Shown here: in pieces, positions 46,956 through 55,505 of the stretch
Layout: each line of letters begins with the position of its first letter
Position numbering within the stretch: the stretch's first letter is position 1
Source of the DNA: Mycolicibacterium aubagnense
GTDB lineage: Bacteria; Actinomycetota; Actinomycetes; Mycobacteriales; Mycobacteriaceae
NCBI RefSeq assembly: GCF_010730955.1
Contig: NZ_AP022577.1
Coordinates: 496,001 to 560,000 of the forward strand
Reading direction: 5' to 3'
DNA: 64,000 nucleotides
The notes under the pieces: generated by a model
Seen by the model: only the letters and a program-made list of their open reading frames with translations
Database searches by the model: none
Told to the model about the DNA's origin: nothing
Program-made: the position numbers and the translations under genes

Positions 46956-47072
46956 ATGCGTGCCCTCGTCATCGGAGGGTCCCTGGGCGGGCCGGCCTAT
47001 CAGTCGGCGTTGGGCCCGGCGGGTCCGCAATACCTATCGGCTGACGGGCTGAGCACTACCCACACGCACTGA
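46956..47072 (+). pseudogene. Truncated FAD-dependent monooxygenase, N-terminal remnant
   Basis: 38 codons starting one base after the previous stop. MRALVIGGSLGG is the first strand and dinucleotide loop of flavin monooxygenases, but the sequence then turns into unrelated residues (PAYQSALGPAGPQ...) and stops. It reads as the 5' stump of a fourth gene of this operon whose body was lost, possibly during the events that placed IS copy C 43 bp downstream. Confidence 0.6.
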
Positions 47073-47106
47073 CGGCGCCGAGAACTCCCGGTCTGCGCCG
47101 GGCGCG

Positions 47107-47114
47107 GGCAGCGG
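47107..47114. repeat. Target-site duplication of IS copy C, left
   Basis: GGCAGCGG. The right side, 48543-48550, reads GGCAGCGC, matching at seven of eight positions. Confidence 0.6.
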
Positions 47115-48542
47115 GGTTGCGTCCATCAAGGTGGTGTACGAGTCGGACCTGATCAGCGGTACCGGCGTGTCGTAGCCGAGTGATTGAAGGTCATCGCGTG
47201 ATTCTTCGAGAGACCGTCCAAAGTCACTCGAGCAAAGGAATCGACGCGATGACCACTGCCCACAATATCGATCTGCCCACTGTGCTGGCCGAACGACTCA
47301 CCACTGCCCATCCCGACGTGCTGCGCGAGCTGCTGGCCACGTTCATCCACACCCTGATGGGCGCCGAAGCCGACGCCCTATGCGGTGCCGGCTACGGCGA
47401 ACGCTCGGCTGAGCGCACCAATTCCCGCAACGGCTACCGACACCGTCAATTCGACACCCGTGCAGGGACTTTGGATCTTGCGATCCCGAAGCTGCGGCAA
47501 GGATCCTACTTCCCGGACTGGCTGCTGGAGCGCCGTAAACGCGCCGAGCGGGCCCTGACCACGGTGGTGGCGACGTGTTACCTGCTTGGTGTCTCGACGC
47601 GGCGGATGGACAAGCTGGTCGAGACCCTGGGCATCACGTCGTTGTCGAAGTCGCAGGTGTCGGTGATGGCCAAGGAACTCGACGCCGCCGTGGAGGCGTT
47701 CCGGACCCGGCCGCTCGATGCCGGCCCGTATACGTTCGTCGCTGCGGACGCTCTGGTGCTCAAGGTGCGTGAAGCCGGCCGGGTGGTCAACGTGCACGCC
47801 CTGATCGCCGTCGGGGTCAACGCCGAGGGCTACCGCGAGATCCTGGGAATCGATGTCACGACCGCTGAGGACGGGGCGGGCTGGTTGACGTTCTGGCGGT
47901 CGTTGACCGCCCGCGGCCTGTCCGGGGTCAAACTGGTCACCAGCGACGCCCACGCCGGGCTGGTCGCCGCCATCGGGGCCACCCTGCCCGGAGCGGCGTG
48001 GCAGCGCTGCAGAACCCACTACACGACCAACCTGATGTCCGTCACTCCCAAGAGTTCGTGGCCCTGGGTGCGCACCCTGCTGCACTCGGTGTTCGACCAA
48101 CCTGACGCTGAATCCGTTGCTGCTCAATATGATCGGATCATCGACGCATTGTCCGACAAGCTGCCCAATGTCGCCGATCACCTCGAAGCGGCGCGGCCGG
48201 ATCTGCTGGCGTTCACCGCGTTCCCCAAGCAGATCTGGCGCCAGATCTGGAGCAACAATCCCCAGGAACGACTCAACAAGGAGATCCGCCGGCGCACCGA
48301 CGTCGTGGGCATCTTCCCCGACCGCGCGGCCCTGATCCGTCTCGTCGGAGCAGTGCTGGCCGAACAACACGACGAATGGGCCGAGTCGCGGCGCTACCTC
48401 GGCCTCGACGTTCTGAGCAAATCACGCACCGTCAACGACACCCCAACCGAACAGGAGGCTACCCCCGCGGCACTGCCCGCCTGACCCAACTACCTCGAAG
48501 AATCACACGACGACGTCATACACCACGTCCCTGGACTTGACC
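47115..48542 (+). mobile_element. IS1081-like insertion sequence, copy C (intact)
   Basis: A 1428-bp IS256-family element with terminal inverted repeats GGTTGCGTCC... and ...GGACTTGACC. It is the only one of the three copies with an uninterrupted transposase. Its orientation is opposite to copies A and B, so B and C are inverted repeats about 42 kb apart. Confidence 0.9.
47249..48484 (+). CDS. IS256-family (IS1081-like) transposase
   Basis: A 411-aa Mutator/IS256-type transposase, closely resembling that of IS1081. The N-terminal zinc/helix region runs through MGAEADALCGAGYGERS. The DDE residues are in VAADALVLKVREAG, LVTSDAHAGLVAAI and NNPQERLNKEIRRRTDVVGIF, and WQRCRTHYTTNL fits the family. 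The ATG at 47249 follows AAAGGA, and the frame extends to a GTG at 47180 inside the terminal region. It could supply transposase to the broken copies. Confidence 0.95.
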   Translation: MTTAHNIDLPTVLAERLTTAHPDVLRELLATFIHTLMGAEADALCGAGYGERSAERTNSRNGYRHRQFDTRAGTLDLAIPKLRQGSYFPDWLLERRKRAERALTTVVATCYLLGVSTRRMDKLVETLGITSLSKSQVSVMAKELDAAVEAFRTRPLDAGPYTFVAADALVLKVREAGRVVNVHALIAVGVNAEGYREILGIDVTTAEDGAGWLTFWRSLTARGLSGVKLVTSDAHAGLVAAIGATLPGAAWQRCRTHYTTNLMSVTPKSSWPWVRTLLHSVFDQPDAESVAAQYDRIIDALSDKLPNVADHLEAARPDLLAFTAFPKQIWRQIWSNNPQERLNKEIRRRTDVVGIFPDRAALIRLVGAVLAEQHDEWAESRRYLGLDVLSKSRTVNDTPTEQEATPAALPA

Positions 48543-48550
48543 GGCAGCGC
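48543..48550. repeat. Target-site duplication of IS copy C, right
   Basis: GGCAGCGC, seven of eight positions identical to 47107-47114. Confidence 0.6.
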
Positions 48551-48612
48551 ATCGACGCGCAGCAGCGCCTGTCCGCTGTCTGGGGGCAGGCGCCGCTACG
48601 CGAGAAGTGTTT

Positions 48613-49809
48613 CTAGGCCAGTGTTCTGTGCAGGAAGTTGAAGACGGTTTGATGCAGTAGGTACATCGCGCCTTCGTGGCAGTGTGCGCCGGCACCGTCG
48701 GCGCTGCGCATCACGACGTGTTCGTGCGGCGCCCGCAACTGACCGGCGACGTGTGCGGCCTGCCCGGCAAACACCTTGTCGTCCTCACCTTCGAGCAGCA
48801 GGGTGGGAGTCTGGATCTGGTGGATGTCCTCATCGGTGAGCGTGTAAGCGGCTGTGCTGCGGACGTATTCAGCAAAATTGGAGACGCCGTTGACCCACAC
48901 GCCGTTCTGCAGACCCCAGCGGGCATTGGTGTCGTCTTTGATCATCGTCTCCAGCAGGGGCAGCGCTTCGGCATCGCGGCCCTGCTCGATCAGCGCCAGG
49001 GTGTCCGCCGGGATCGGCGGGTAGGACGCGTAGAAGGTGGTCATACCGTCATTGCAGACGATGGCTGCGGACCGGTGGTCGTGGGCCGCGTACCGGGACA
49101 CCAGATAACCGCCGAGGCTGTAGCCGAAGTGCACTATCTTGTGAGGATCGATGTCGTGAACAGTCAACGCGTAATCGACCACGGGGCCCAGCACGTTCTC
49201 CCAGTCAGGCCGATACGGAACTTTCTTCTCGCGGATCATCCATCCCTGGCCGGGTCCGTCGTAGGCCAAGAAGTTGTACCCGCGCCGCAGCGCCGCGGCA
49301 CCGATGACGAAGAATCCCTCTTCGCGAGTGGAGTCGAAACCGTTGGTGTAGATGACGGTTGGGCGTGGAGTGCCGCTGTCGTCGACCAAGAACAGGTAGC
49401 CGGGCAGCGAGTCACCCTCGAACGGAATCTCCACTTCCCGGAAGGGGCCGTCCAGCAACCGGCCGCCCTTGACCATGTAGTCCTTGGACAGCCGGGACAG
49501 CTCCAGGACTGCAGGATCGTTGAGCGGGTCCTTGCGCCGGTAGAACTCGGCGGAGCGGTAGTAGCTCGATGCCCGTAGGAACGCCTCACGGGCACTGACG
49601 GTGTCCCCGATCTCCAGGGAGTCCTCACCGCGTTGCGCGGTGCGTTCCGCGGTGGCCTTCCACGCTGCAGTCCAGGCATCCTCGTCTCCTTCGGGGATCT
49701 GCGCGGTGGTGACGACGACTTCGCCGATATCGGACCCGGCGTCAGCAGCGAATCCTGCCGCGCGCAGCGTCTCGAACTTGAAGGCCTCGTCGGTGAAGAT
49801 GAACTCCAT
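48613..49809 (-). CDS. Alpha/beta hydrolase with helical N-terminal domain (acyl-peptidase / pseudooxynicotine-hydrolase type)
   Basis: A 398-aa hydrolase. The N-terminal ~130 residues are helical (SAREAFLRASSYYRSAEFYRRKDPLNDP), as in 2,6-dihydroxypseudooxynicotine hydrolase and related C-C or ester hydrolases. The catalytic domain then shows PTVIYTNGFDSTREEGFF, LAYDGPGQGWMIREK, nucleophile FGYSLGGYLVSRYAA, acid LLLEGEDDKVFAG and His GAGAHCHEGAM. GGAGTG precedes the ATG. A perfect dyad operator (49885-49906) lies about 80 bp upstream, shared in type with the neighbouring genes. The substrate is unknown. Confidence 0.85.
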   Translation of the reverse strand: MEFIFTDEAFKFETLRAAGFAADAGSDIGEVVVTTAQIPEGDEDAWTAAWKATAERTAQRGEDSLEIGDTVSAREAFLRASSYYRSAEFYRRKDPLNDPAVLELSRLSKDYMVKGGRLLDGPFREVEIPFEGDSLPGYLFLVDDSGTPRPTVIYTNGFDSTREEGFFVIGAAALRRGYNFLAYDGPGQGWMIREKKVPYRPDWENVLGPVVDYALTVHDIDPHKIVHFGYSLGGYLVSRYAAHDHRSAAIVCNDGMTTFYASYPPIPADTLALIEQGRDAEALPLLETMIKDDTNARWGLQNGVWVNGVSNFAEYVRSTAAYTLTDEDIHQIQTPTLLLEGEDDKVFAGQAAHVAGQLRAPHEHVVMRSADGAGAHCHEGAMYLLHQTVFNFLHRTLA

Positions 49810-49884
49810 GATCCACTCCTGCTTCGGGCTCCCCTTGTGGGAGAGCGTTTCTCGTCCACACTCTGCGCTCCCCCGGCCCGGGTG

Positions 49885-49906
49885 CCATCAGTCAGCCGAC
49901 TGATGG
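49885..49906. promoter_or_regulatory. Shared dyad operator, site 2 (best match)
   Basis: CCATCAGTC (49885-49893), spacer AGCC, GACTGATGG (49898-49906): perfect 9-bp arms, the strongest of the four sites. It is centred about 86 bp before the ATG of the hydrolase at 49809. Confidence 0.8.
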
Positions 49907-50090
49907 TCCTGTCTGTCTGGCGAGCGAGTGAAGGAATCTGACCTGTCGATCATTTCGGGCATCGGCACCACGGTCATCACCGCTCGCGGGCAATGCAACC
50001 CACTGGATTCCGCACTCCGCACTACCGGCTAGCGGTACCCGAGTCGCATGGCCAGGCAGGAACCCGGTGTGCGGTGACGACCCGGACCCA

Positions 50091-50110
50091 CCAGTCACGT
50101 GACCGATGAC
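50091..50110. promoter_or_regulatory. Shared dyad operator, site 3 (weaker)
   Basis: CCAGTC (50091-50096), spacer ACGT, GACCGATGA (50101-50109). It keeps the GTC-N4-GAC core with 4-bp spacing and the ATG end of the right arm, with one mismatch in the pairing. It is centred about 64 bp before the fusion-gene ATG. Confidence 0.55.
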
Positions 50111-50161
50111 GGTCGAGGTGTTCGTGCGGCACGGTAGGGCATCACTGTGGGAAGGGATTCG

Positions 50162-52822
50162 ATGGCCGACGAGTACGTGACAACGGGTGCACTCGATCCC
50201 ACGGTGCGCGCCATCCTCGGCCGTGCCACCGGGCGCCACCAACACAGCAGCAGCGACGTCGACAGACCTGAGGATCGGCACGAAACGCCCGCCCACCCCG
50301 TTCACGAACACTGGCCCGTCATCGACACCGACCACGAGGAATGGACGGTGGTCGATTGCGAGCATGCCGGCCGGATCAACGTCCGCCTCGTCCGGCCCAC
50401 CGCGGTGACCGATCCCGTCCCGGCCATCGTGTACATCCGTGGCGGAGACCTGCTGTCCGGAGCCCCTGCGACCCGGGATCGCCTCGTGCAGCATCTTGTT
50501 CAACACACTGGCGCCGCCGTGGTCTGTCCCGATTACGGCTCTGCCTGGGATGCGCGTCATCGGCAGACCGTCGAGCAGATCCATACCGTGTGCCGATGGG
50601 TCACCACCACCGGCGCCGCCCACGGCATCGACCCCACCCGTATCGCGATCGCCGGCGATTCCATCGGCGCCACCCTGGCGATCAGTGTGGCGCTGATGTC
50701 GTTGCGCAGCAACGATGTTCACCTCAGTTTCCTGGCGGCCCTGTGCCCACTCATCGACCCCTCACAGGCAATGCCGTCACACCGGACGTTCGCCGAAGGC
50801 TTCTTGCTGTCCAGCGCCACCGCGCGACGCTGGTGGCAGCACTACACCGGCGACGAGACACCGACGGGGACCCTCGTGCAGGGAATCGACCCCGACACGC
50901 TGGCGGGATTACCGCCCACTTTGATCATCACCGCCGAAGCCGATCCTGTCCGCGATGAGGGTGAAGCCCTGGCGGCCACACTGCGCGCTGCAGGCGTGGA
51001 AACCACATCGGCGCGTTACGGCGGGACGGTACACGATTTCGTGGCCCTTGACGCGCTGGCCGCAACCCCCGCGGTCACCGCCGCCCTGCAGCAGACCACC
51101 GCCACACTGGCGCTCGCACTGGGCTGCTCGGCAGGATCCGGCGACAACCCCGCCGCCCCGGAAATGTCTGAGCAACAGTGGCATCTGTTGTCCACCTACG
51201 GAATTCGCCAGAGCGTGAGCGCCGGCGATACTCTCTTCCAGGCAGGGCAGGCCGGATGCGACATGATCGTTGTCGAGACCGGCACAGTGGAAGTGGTGCG
51301 CAGGGCCAGTACCGACACCGCCGAGACGCTGGTGGCACACTACGGGCCCAGACAATTCACCGGCGAACTCAACCTGCTGACCGGGCAGGCCACCTATTTC
51401 GACGCCATGGCCGCCACCGCAGGCACCGTTCTGCGCATCGACCCGTCGCACTTCCGCCGCCTGATGGACGAACAACCCGACCTGTCCGACCTGATCCTGC
51501 GGGCACTGGTCGCGCGGCGGCAGAATCTGCTGAGCCGCCAGGCCGCCACCATCGAAGTGCTCGCCGGCGCACCATCGGCCGGCACCCTGGCCCTGCACAC
51601 CTACCTCGACCGCCTCCAATTGCCCTTCACCTGGACCGACTTTCACTCCGAGGCAGGCGCGCGCCTCGCCCGCGACACCGGTCTGCACCCGAACGACCTG
51701 CCCGCGATCGTGACCGCAGAAGCAGTGATTCGTCGCGCCACACCCACCCGCCTCGCGCACGCGTTCGGATTCACCAGCACCGCAGCTGAGGACGCCGACG
51801 TCGAGGTGGTCATCATCGGCGCCGGTCCCGCGGGCCTGGGCGCGGCCGTGTATGGAGCCTCCGAAGGCCTACGGACACTGGTCGTCGAAGCCGTCGCTCC
51901 GGGTGGTCAGGCCGCCAGCAGCTCACGCATCGAGAACTACCTGGGGTTCACCTCCGGGCTCAGTGGTGCCGACCTCACCGGTCGAGCCGCCATCCAGGCC
52001 CAGAAATTCGGGGCGCGCATCGATTCCCCGCGCAGAGCTGTCGGCGTCGAAGCCACCGCGAGCGGGATCTACATCAAGCTGGCCGACTCCACCACGATCA
52101 CCACCCGTGCGGTCATCATCGCCACCGGAGCACACTATCGATCGTTGCCACTGGACCGGTGGGCCGAATTCGAGGGAGCTGGAATCTATTACGCTGCAAC
52201 CGAACTGGAGGCCAGGCGGTGCACCGCGGCACCGGTCACCGTCGTCGGGGGCGCGAACTCAGCCGGCCAGGCCGCCCTGTTTCTCGCCGAGCGCGCCAGC
52301 CGGGTCGATATCTGTGTGCGCAGTAGCTCGCTGACGGTAGGCATGTCGGCATACCTGGCCGACCGGATCCTGGCCCATCCCCGGATCACGGTTCACATCC
52401 GCACCGAGGTGACGGCGTTGTCCGGCACTGATCGGTTGGCCGCGATCACGATGACCACCCTCGGCCCCGATGGACGGCCCGTCTCCGCTGATCATGACTG
52501 CGTCGGCCTGTTCTGCTTCATCGGCGCCGCGCCCGCCACTGAGTGGCTCACCGACTTCGCCCTCGACGATCACGGGTTCATCCTCACCGACGCCCAGATA
52601 CCGGACAGTGCCCTCGGCGACCGGTGGACTGAACTGGGTCGCCGACCGCTGCCTTTTGAAACCAGCGTCCCGGGAATCATGGCCGTCGGCGATGTCCGAT
52701 CTGGCTCGATCAAAAGGGTCGCTGCGGCTGTCGGCGAGGGTTCCAGTGCCATCAGTTCCGTGCATGCCGCTTTGGCCACCAGGGCGGCACCATCTGCCGC
52801 CGGCGACGAAATTGTGTGCTGA
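50162..52822 (+). CDS. Three-part fusion: alpha/beta hydrolase, cyclic-nucleotide-binding domain, thioredoxin-reductase-like flavoprotein
   Basis: An 886-aa protein. Residues ~1-320 are an HSL-like hydrolase: nucleophile IAGDSIGATLA near 167, acid EADPVRD, His in GTVHDFVA near 291. The oxyanion motif is RGGD instead of HGGG. Residues ~335-450 are a cNMP-binding barrel (GDTLFQAGQAGCDMIVVETG, FTGELNLLTGQATYFDA) without the phosphate-binding Arg. Residues ~460-540 are glutaredoxin-like. Residues ~547-880 are a TrxR fold with IIGAGPAGLGAAVYGAS, VTVVGGANSAGQAALFLA and PGIMAVGDVRSGS, but no CxxC. The last three parts are a known combination; the added hydrolase is unusual. ATG follows GAAGGGA. Confidence 0.9.
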   Translation: MADEYVTTGALDPTVRAILGRATGRHQHSSSDVDRPEDRHETPAHPVHEHWPVIDTDHEEWTVVDCEHAGRINVRLVRPTAVTDPVPAIVYIRGGDLLSGAPATRDRLVQHLVQHTGAAVVCPDYGSAWDARHRQTVEQIHTVCRWVTTTGAAHGIDPTRIAIAGDSIGATLAISVALMSLRSNDVHLSFLAALCPLIDPSQAMPSHRTFAEGFLLSSATARRWWQHYTGDETPTGTLVQGIDPDTLAGLPPTLIITAEADPVRDEGEALAATLRAAGVETTSARYGGTVHDFVALDALAATPAVTAALQQTTATLALALGCSAGSGDNPAAPEMSEQQWHLLSTYGIRQSVSAGDTLFQAGQAGCDMIVVETGTVEVVRRASTDTAETLVAHYGPRQFTGELNLLTGQATYFDAMAATAGTVLRIDPSHFRRLMDEQPDLSDLILRALVARRQNLLSRQAATIEVLAGAPSAGTLALHTYLDRLQLPFTWTDFHSEAGARLARDTGLHPNDLPAIVTAEAVIRRATPTRLAHAFGFTSTAAEDADVEVVIIGAGPAGLGAAVYGASEGLRTLVVEAVAPGGQAASSSRIENYLGFTSGLSGADLTGRAAIQAQKFGARIDSPRRAVGVEATASGIYIKLADSTTITTRAVIIATGAHYRSLPLDRWAEFEGAGIYYAATELEARRCTAAPVTVVGGANSAGQAALFLAERASRVDICVRSSSLTVGMSAYLADRILAHPRITVHIRTEVTALSGTDRLAAITMTTLGPDGRPVSADHDCVGLFCFIGAAPATEWLTDFALDDHGFILTDAQIPDSALGDRWTELGRRPLPFETSVPGIMAVGDVRSGSIKRVAAAVGEGSSAISSVHAALATRAAPSAAGDEIVC

Positions 52823-52861
52823 AGCTCAACCGGCCGGTGCGGTAGCGACCGGCATCCGTGC

Positions 52862-53683
52862 TCATTCACCCTCGGCCGGTTGCGCGGGCTGGTGGCCTCC
52901 TTCGGTTTTGCGGATCTGTGCTGCGGTGTCGGCAGAGTCGAGTGCGGCGTTCAGGAACTGCGGGGTCCGCGGCAGGCTGAGGTGCATATCGGCGATGGTG
53001 CAGATGTCGACGGTGCCGCGACTCATCTGGAACTCCAGGCAATGTCCACCGCGGCCCTGCGCCTCGTCCAGGAAATGCAGGTGATAGCCGGCCACGGAGA
53101 TACCTTCGTCGCTGTCGGGCATGCGGAAGCCGATCAGGGTGCCGCCGAGGTCGGCGAAGCTGGTCTCGGCTTGTCCTTCGGTGGCATCGACCAGCCGCGG
53201 GTACGGCCGGGTTTGCGCGCGCACCGTCCGGGTGCGAATGGTGTCGAATCGCCCCGTGATCTTGAGGGCGTAGATGAGATTGGTGCTGCCGGTGACTGTG
53301 TCGACCCGTGCGGTGATCTCGGACCATGTCGCGGGCGCGCTCACCGTCAGGGTCCGGTCACTGCGGAACCAGGTGACCGCGGCGAACGGTGTGCGTTCCT
53401 CGGCGCCCGCGGTGACAGCGGATCCGTCGGAGCGCAGGTGATGGCACACACCGTCGAGGATCACCATCTCCCCGTCGAGCCGGTTGAAGGTACCCAGCCC
53501 GAAATCGCCGTGGCTGAGCAGCTCACCGATGGTGACGTCGCCGTCGTACACCCCGGCCAGCAACGCATCCATCGTGGCGGTCTGGTAGAGCTCATTGCCG
53601 CGGTGGTGGGCCAGTATCCGCTTGGCCCATCGGGGGAAGTGTTCGTGTGCGCCAGCACTGTTCTCAGTTGGCATGTCGCTCAT
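52862..53683 (-). CDS. alsD: Alpha-acetolactate decarboxylase
   Basis: A 273-aa enzyme converting (S)-2-acetolactate to (R)-acetoin. Segments LYQTATMDALLAGVYDGDVTIGELLSHGDFGLGTFNRLDGEMVILDG and the zinc-binding YHLHFLDEAQGRGGHCLEF (His201, His203, His214) match the family. Length is normal with a short hydrophilic N-terminal extension. It is second in an operon with acetolactate synthase; ATGA overlap shows coupling. Together they divert pyruvate to acetoin. Confidence 0.95.
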   Translation of the reverse strand: MSDMPTENSAGAHEHFPRWAKRILAHHRGNELYQTATMDALLAGVYDGDVTIGELLSHGDFGLGTFNRLDGEMVILDGVCHHLRSDGSAVTAGAEERTPFAAVTWFRSDRTLTVSAPATWSEITARVDTVTGSTNLIYALKITGRFDTIRTRTVRAQTRPYPRLVDATEGQAETSFADLGGTLIGFRMPDSDEGISVAGYHLHFLDEAQGRGGHCLEFQMSRGTVDICTIADMHLSLPRTPQFLNAALDSADTAAQIRKTEGGHQPAQPAEGE

Positions 53684-55374
53684 TCGAACTGGTCGGCGTG
53701 CAGGTGCGCGGCCAGGTCGGTGTTGTGCCTGTAATCGACGGGCACGTCGATCAGTGTGGGACCGCTCTCGGTGAGCGCCTGCCTCAGCACGGTGGTGAAC
53801 CCTGCGAGGTCGCTGACGCGATATCCTTTGGCGCCGAAAGCCTTCGCATACGAGACGATATCGTAGTCGCCCAGCTGGATACCCGAGGCGCGACCGTACT
53901 TCAGCTTCTCCTGAAATCCCACCATGTCATAGGTGTTGTCCCGCATCAGCACATGGGTGAAGGTCAGGCCCATTCGCACCGCGGTCTCCAGTTCCTGTGC
54001 CGAGAAAAGGAATCCGCCGTCGCCGGAGACCGAGACCACCTGTGTGCCGGGCCTGACCATACTGGCGGCCATGGCCCAGGGCAGTCCGACTCCGAGGGTT
54101 TGCTGTCCGTTGGAGAACAACAGATGCCGCGGCCGGTACACCCGGAAATGACGTGCCATGTAGATATAGTTCGAGCCGATATCGCAGGCGATCGTGGCTT
54201 CGTCGTCGAGGACATCGCGCAGGGCCAGGACCAGCGCGGCGGGGTTGACCCCGGCGTCGGTGTCCGGTGAGGCGCAGGCCTGGGTATCGAGGTCGGCCAG
54301 TGCTCGACGTTCGCGGTCGAGCTCGACGGCGAAATCAGCGCCGATCCGAAGACCTGCGAGCTGGGCGGTCAGGCGCTCGAGCGTGGCCGCGATGGATCCG
54401 CGGAGCTCCAGGGCGGGCTGATAGTGGGTGTCCAGCTGCGCGACGATGGTGTCGATGTGGATGACCGTGCGGCCGGGGTCGGTGTTCCACAGTGCCGGGT
54501 CATATTCCACCGGGTCGAACCCGACGGTGATCAGCACGTCGGCGCGCGCGGTCACGACATCACCGGGCTGGTTGCGGAACAGCCCGATACGGCCCAGATA
54601 GTGGTCTTCCAGCTCCCGGGAGACCGTCCCGGCACCTTGAAACGTCTCAACCACGGGCAGTCCGGTTGCGCTCACCAGGGCGCGCAGTGCGGTGCAGCTG
54701 ACCGGGTCGGCGGCTCGCATGCCTGCCAGGATCACCGGGCGGCCGGCCCTTCGAATGAGATCGCTTGCCGCAGTGATCGAATCGGCAGGTGCGGGTCCCT
54801 GAACGGGCACTGCCGTGGGACGTGTCAACCGCGCCGCGGTGGGAGCTGCCAGTACATCCGACGGCAGGACGACGGCTGCGGCGCCTCGGGGCTCGGTCGT
54901 GCACGCGCGCAATGCGTTCATCACCGCCTCGGCGGCATTGTCGGGGTCAGCGATTTCACCGGTGAACTTCGTGACCGTGGCGAGCATGGCCGCGGCGTCC
55001 ATCGACTGGTGGGTGCGCTTGAGCCGATTCTCCCGGCTGACCGCACCGCAGAGCGCGAGCACCGGGTCCTGCTCGGTGGTGGCGGTGAGCAGTCCCGTGG
55101 CCAGGTTGGTGGTCCCGGGACCGGAGGTCACCAGCACCACGCCCGGGGTACCGGTGAGCCGGCCGATCGCACCCGCCATGAACGCCGCGTTCTGTTCGTG
55201 GCGGCACACCACCAGCTGCGGTCCGCCGTCGAGCAGGGCATCGAAGATGGCGTCGACCTTTGCACCGGGGATGCCGAAGATGAACGGCACCCCTTGCGCT
55301 GCAAGAACATCCACAACACGCTGCGCGCTCCGCAGCACGGCACCCGATGGCTCGACACTCCTCACGATGTTCAT
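53680..55374 (-). CDS. alsS: Catabolic-type acetolactate synthase
   Basis: A 564-aa ThDP enzyme joining two pyruvates to acetolactate. Glu60 in VCRHEQNAAFMAGAIGRLTG is the catalytic Glu. LVTSGPGTTNLATGLLTATTEQDPVLALCG, then KRTHQSMDAAAMLATVTKF, matches AlsS/BudB rather than the anabolic IlvB type. The ThDP motif is SVSGDGGFLFSAQELETAVRMGLTFTHVLMRDNTYDMVGFQ. No IlvN-like regulatory gene follows; the next gene is alsD. The ATG at 55374 gives family length, and the frame opens at 55485. A dyad operator (55408-55427) lies just upstream. Confidence 0.9.
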   Translation of the reverse strand: MNIVRSVEPSGAVLRSAQRVVDVLAAQGVPFIFGIPGAKVDAIFDALLDGGPQLVVCRHEQNAAFMAGAIGRLTGTPGVVLVTSGPGTTNLATGLLTATTEQDPVLALCGAVSRENRLKRTHQSMDAAAMLATVTKFTGEIADPDNAAEAVMNALRACTTEPRGAAAVVLPSDVLAAPTAARLTRPTAVPVQGPAPADSITAASDLIRRAGRPVILAGMRAADPVSCTALRALVSATGLPVVETFQGAGTVSRELEDHYLGRIGLFRNQPGDVVTARADVLITVGFDPVEYDPALWNTDPGRTVIHIDTIVAQLDTHYQPALELRGSIAATLERLTAQLAGLRIGADFAVELDRERRALADLDTQACASPDTDAGVNPAALVLALRDVLDDEATIACDIGSNYIYMARHFRVYRPRHLLFSNGQQTLGVGLPWAMAASMVRPGTQVVSVSGDGGFLFSAQELETAVRMGLTFTHVLMRDNTYDMVGFQEKLKYGRASGIQLGDYDIVSYAKAFGAKGYRVSDLAGFTTVLRQALTESGPTLIDVPVDYRHNTDLAAHLHADQFE

Positions 55375-55407
55375 CGGCACAGTATCTGGCGGCCGGCACG
55401 CACGCGG

Positions 55408-55427
55408 CATCAGTCGGGTGACTGGCG
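55408..55427. promoter_or_regulatory. Shared dyad operator, site 4
   Basis: CATCAGTC (55408-55415), spacer GGGT, GACTGGCG (55420-55427). The left arm is identical to site 2; six of eight positions pair. It is centred about 43 bp before the alsS ATG. Confidence 0.65.
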
Positions 55428-55505
55428 GCTGCACACCCCCATCGAGACCCGCCGCAGGGTCGGCCAGATCGACACCGATGCGCAAGCGCCAATATAGGCA
55501 GGTTT

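Larger units (their letters stand above)
49810..50161. other. Divergent intergenic region with two dyad operators
   Basis: About 350 bp between the minus-strand hydrolase and the plus-strand fusion gene. One dyad faces each gene (49885-49906 and 50091-50110). No gene seen. Confidence 0.6.

Noticed and set aside
47378..48370. 330-aa minus-strand frame inside IS copy C (also in B)
   Set aside because: Opposite-strand shadow of the transposase; low-complexity Gly/Arg/Asp composition.
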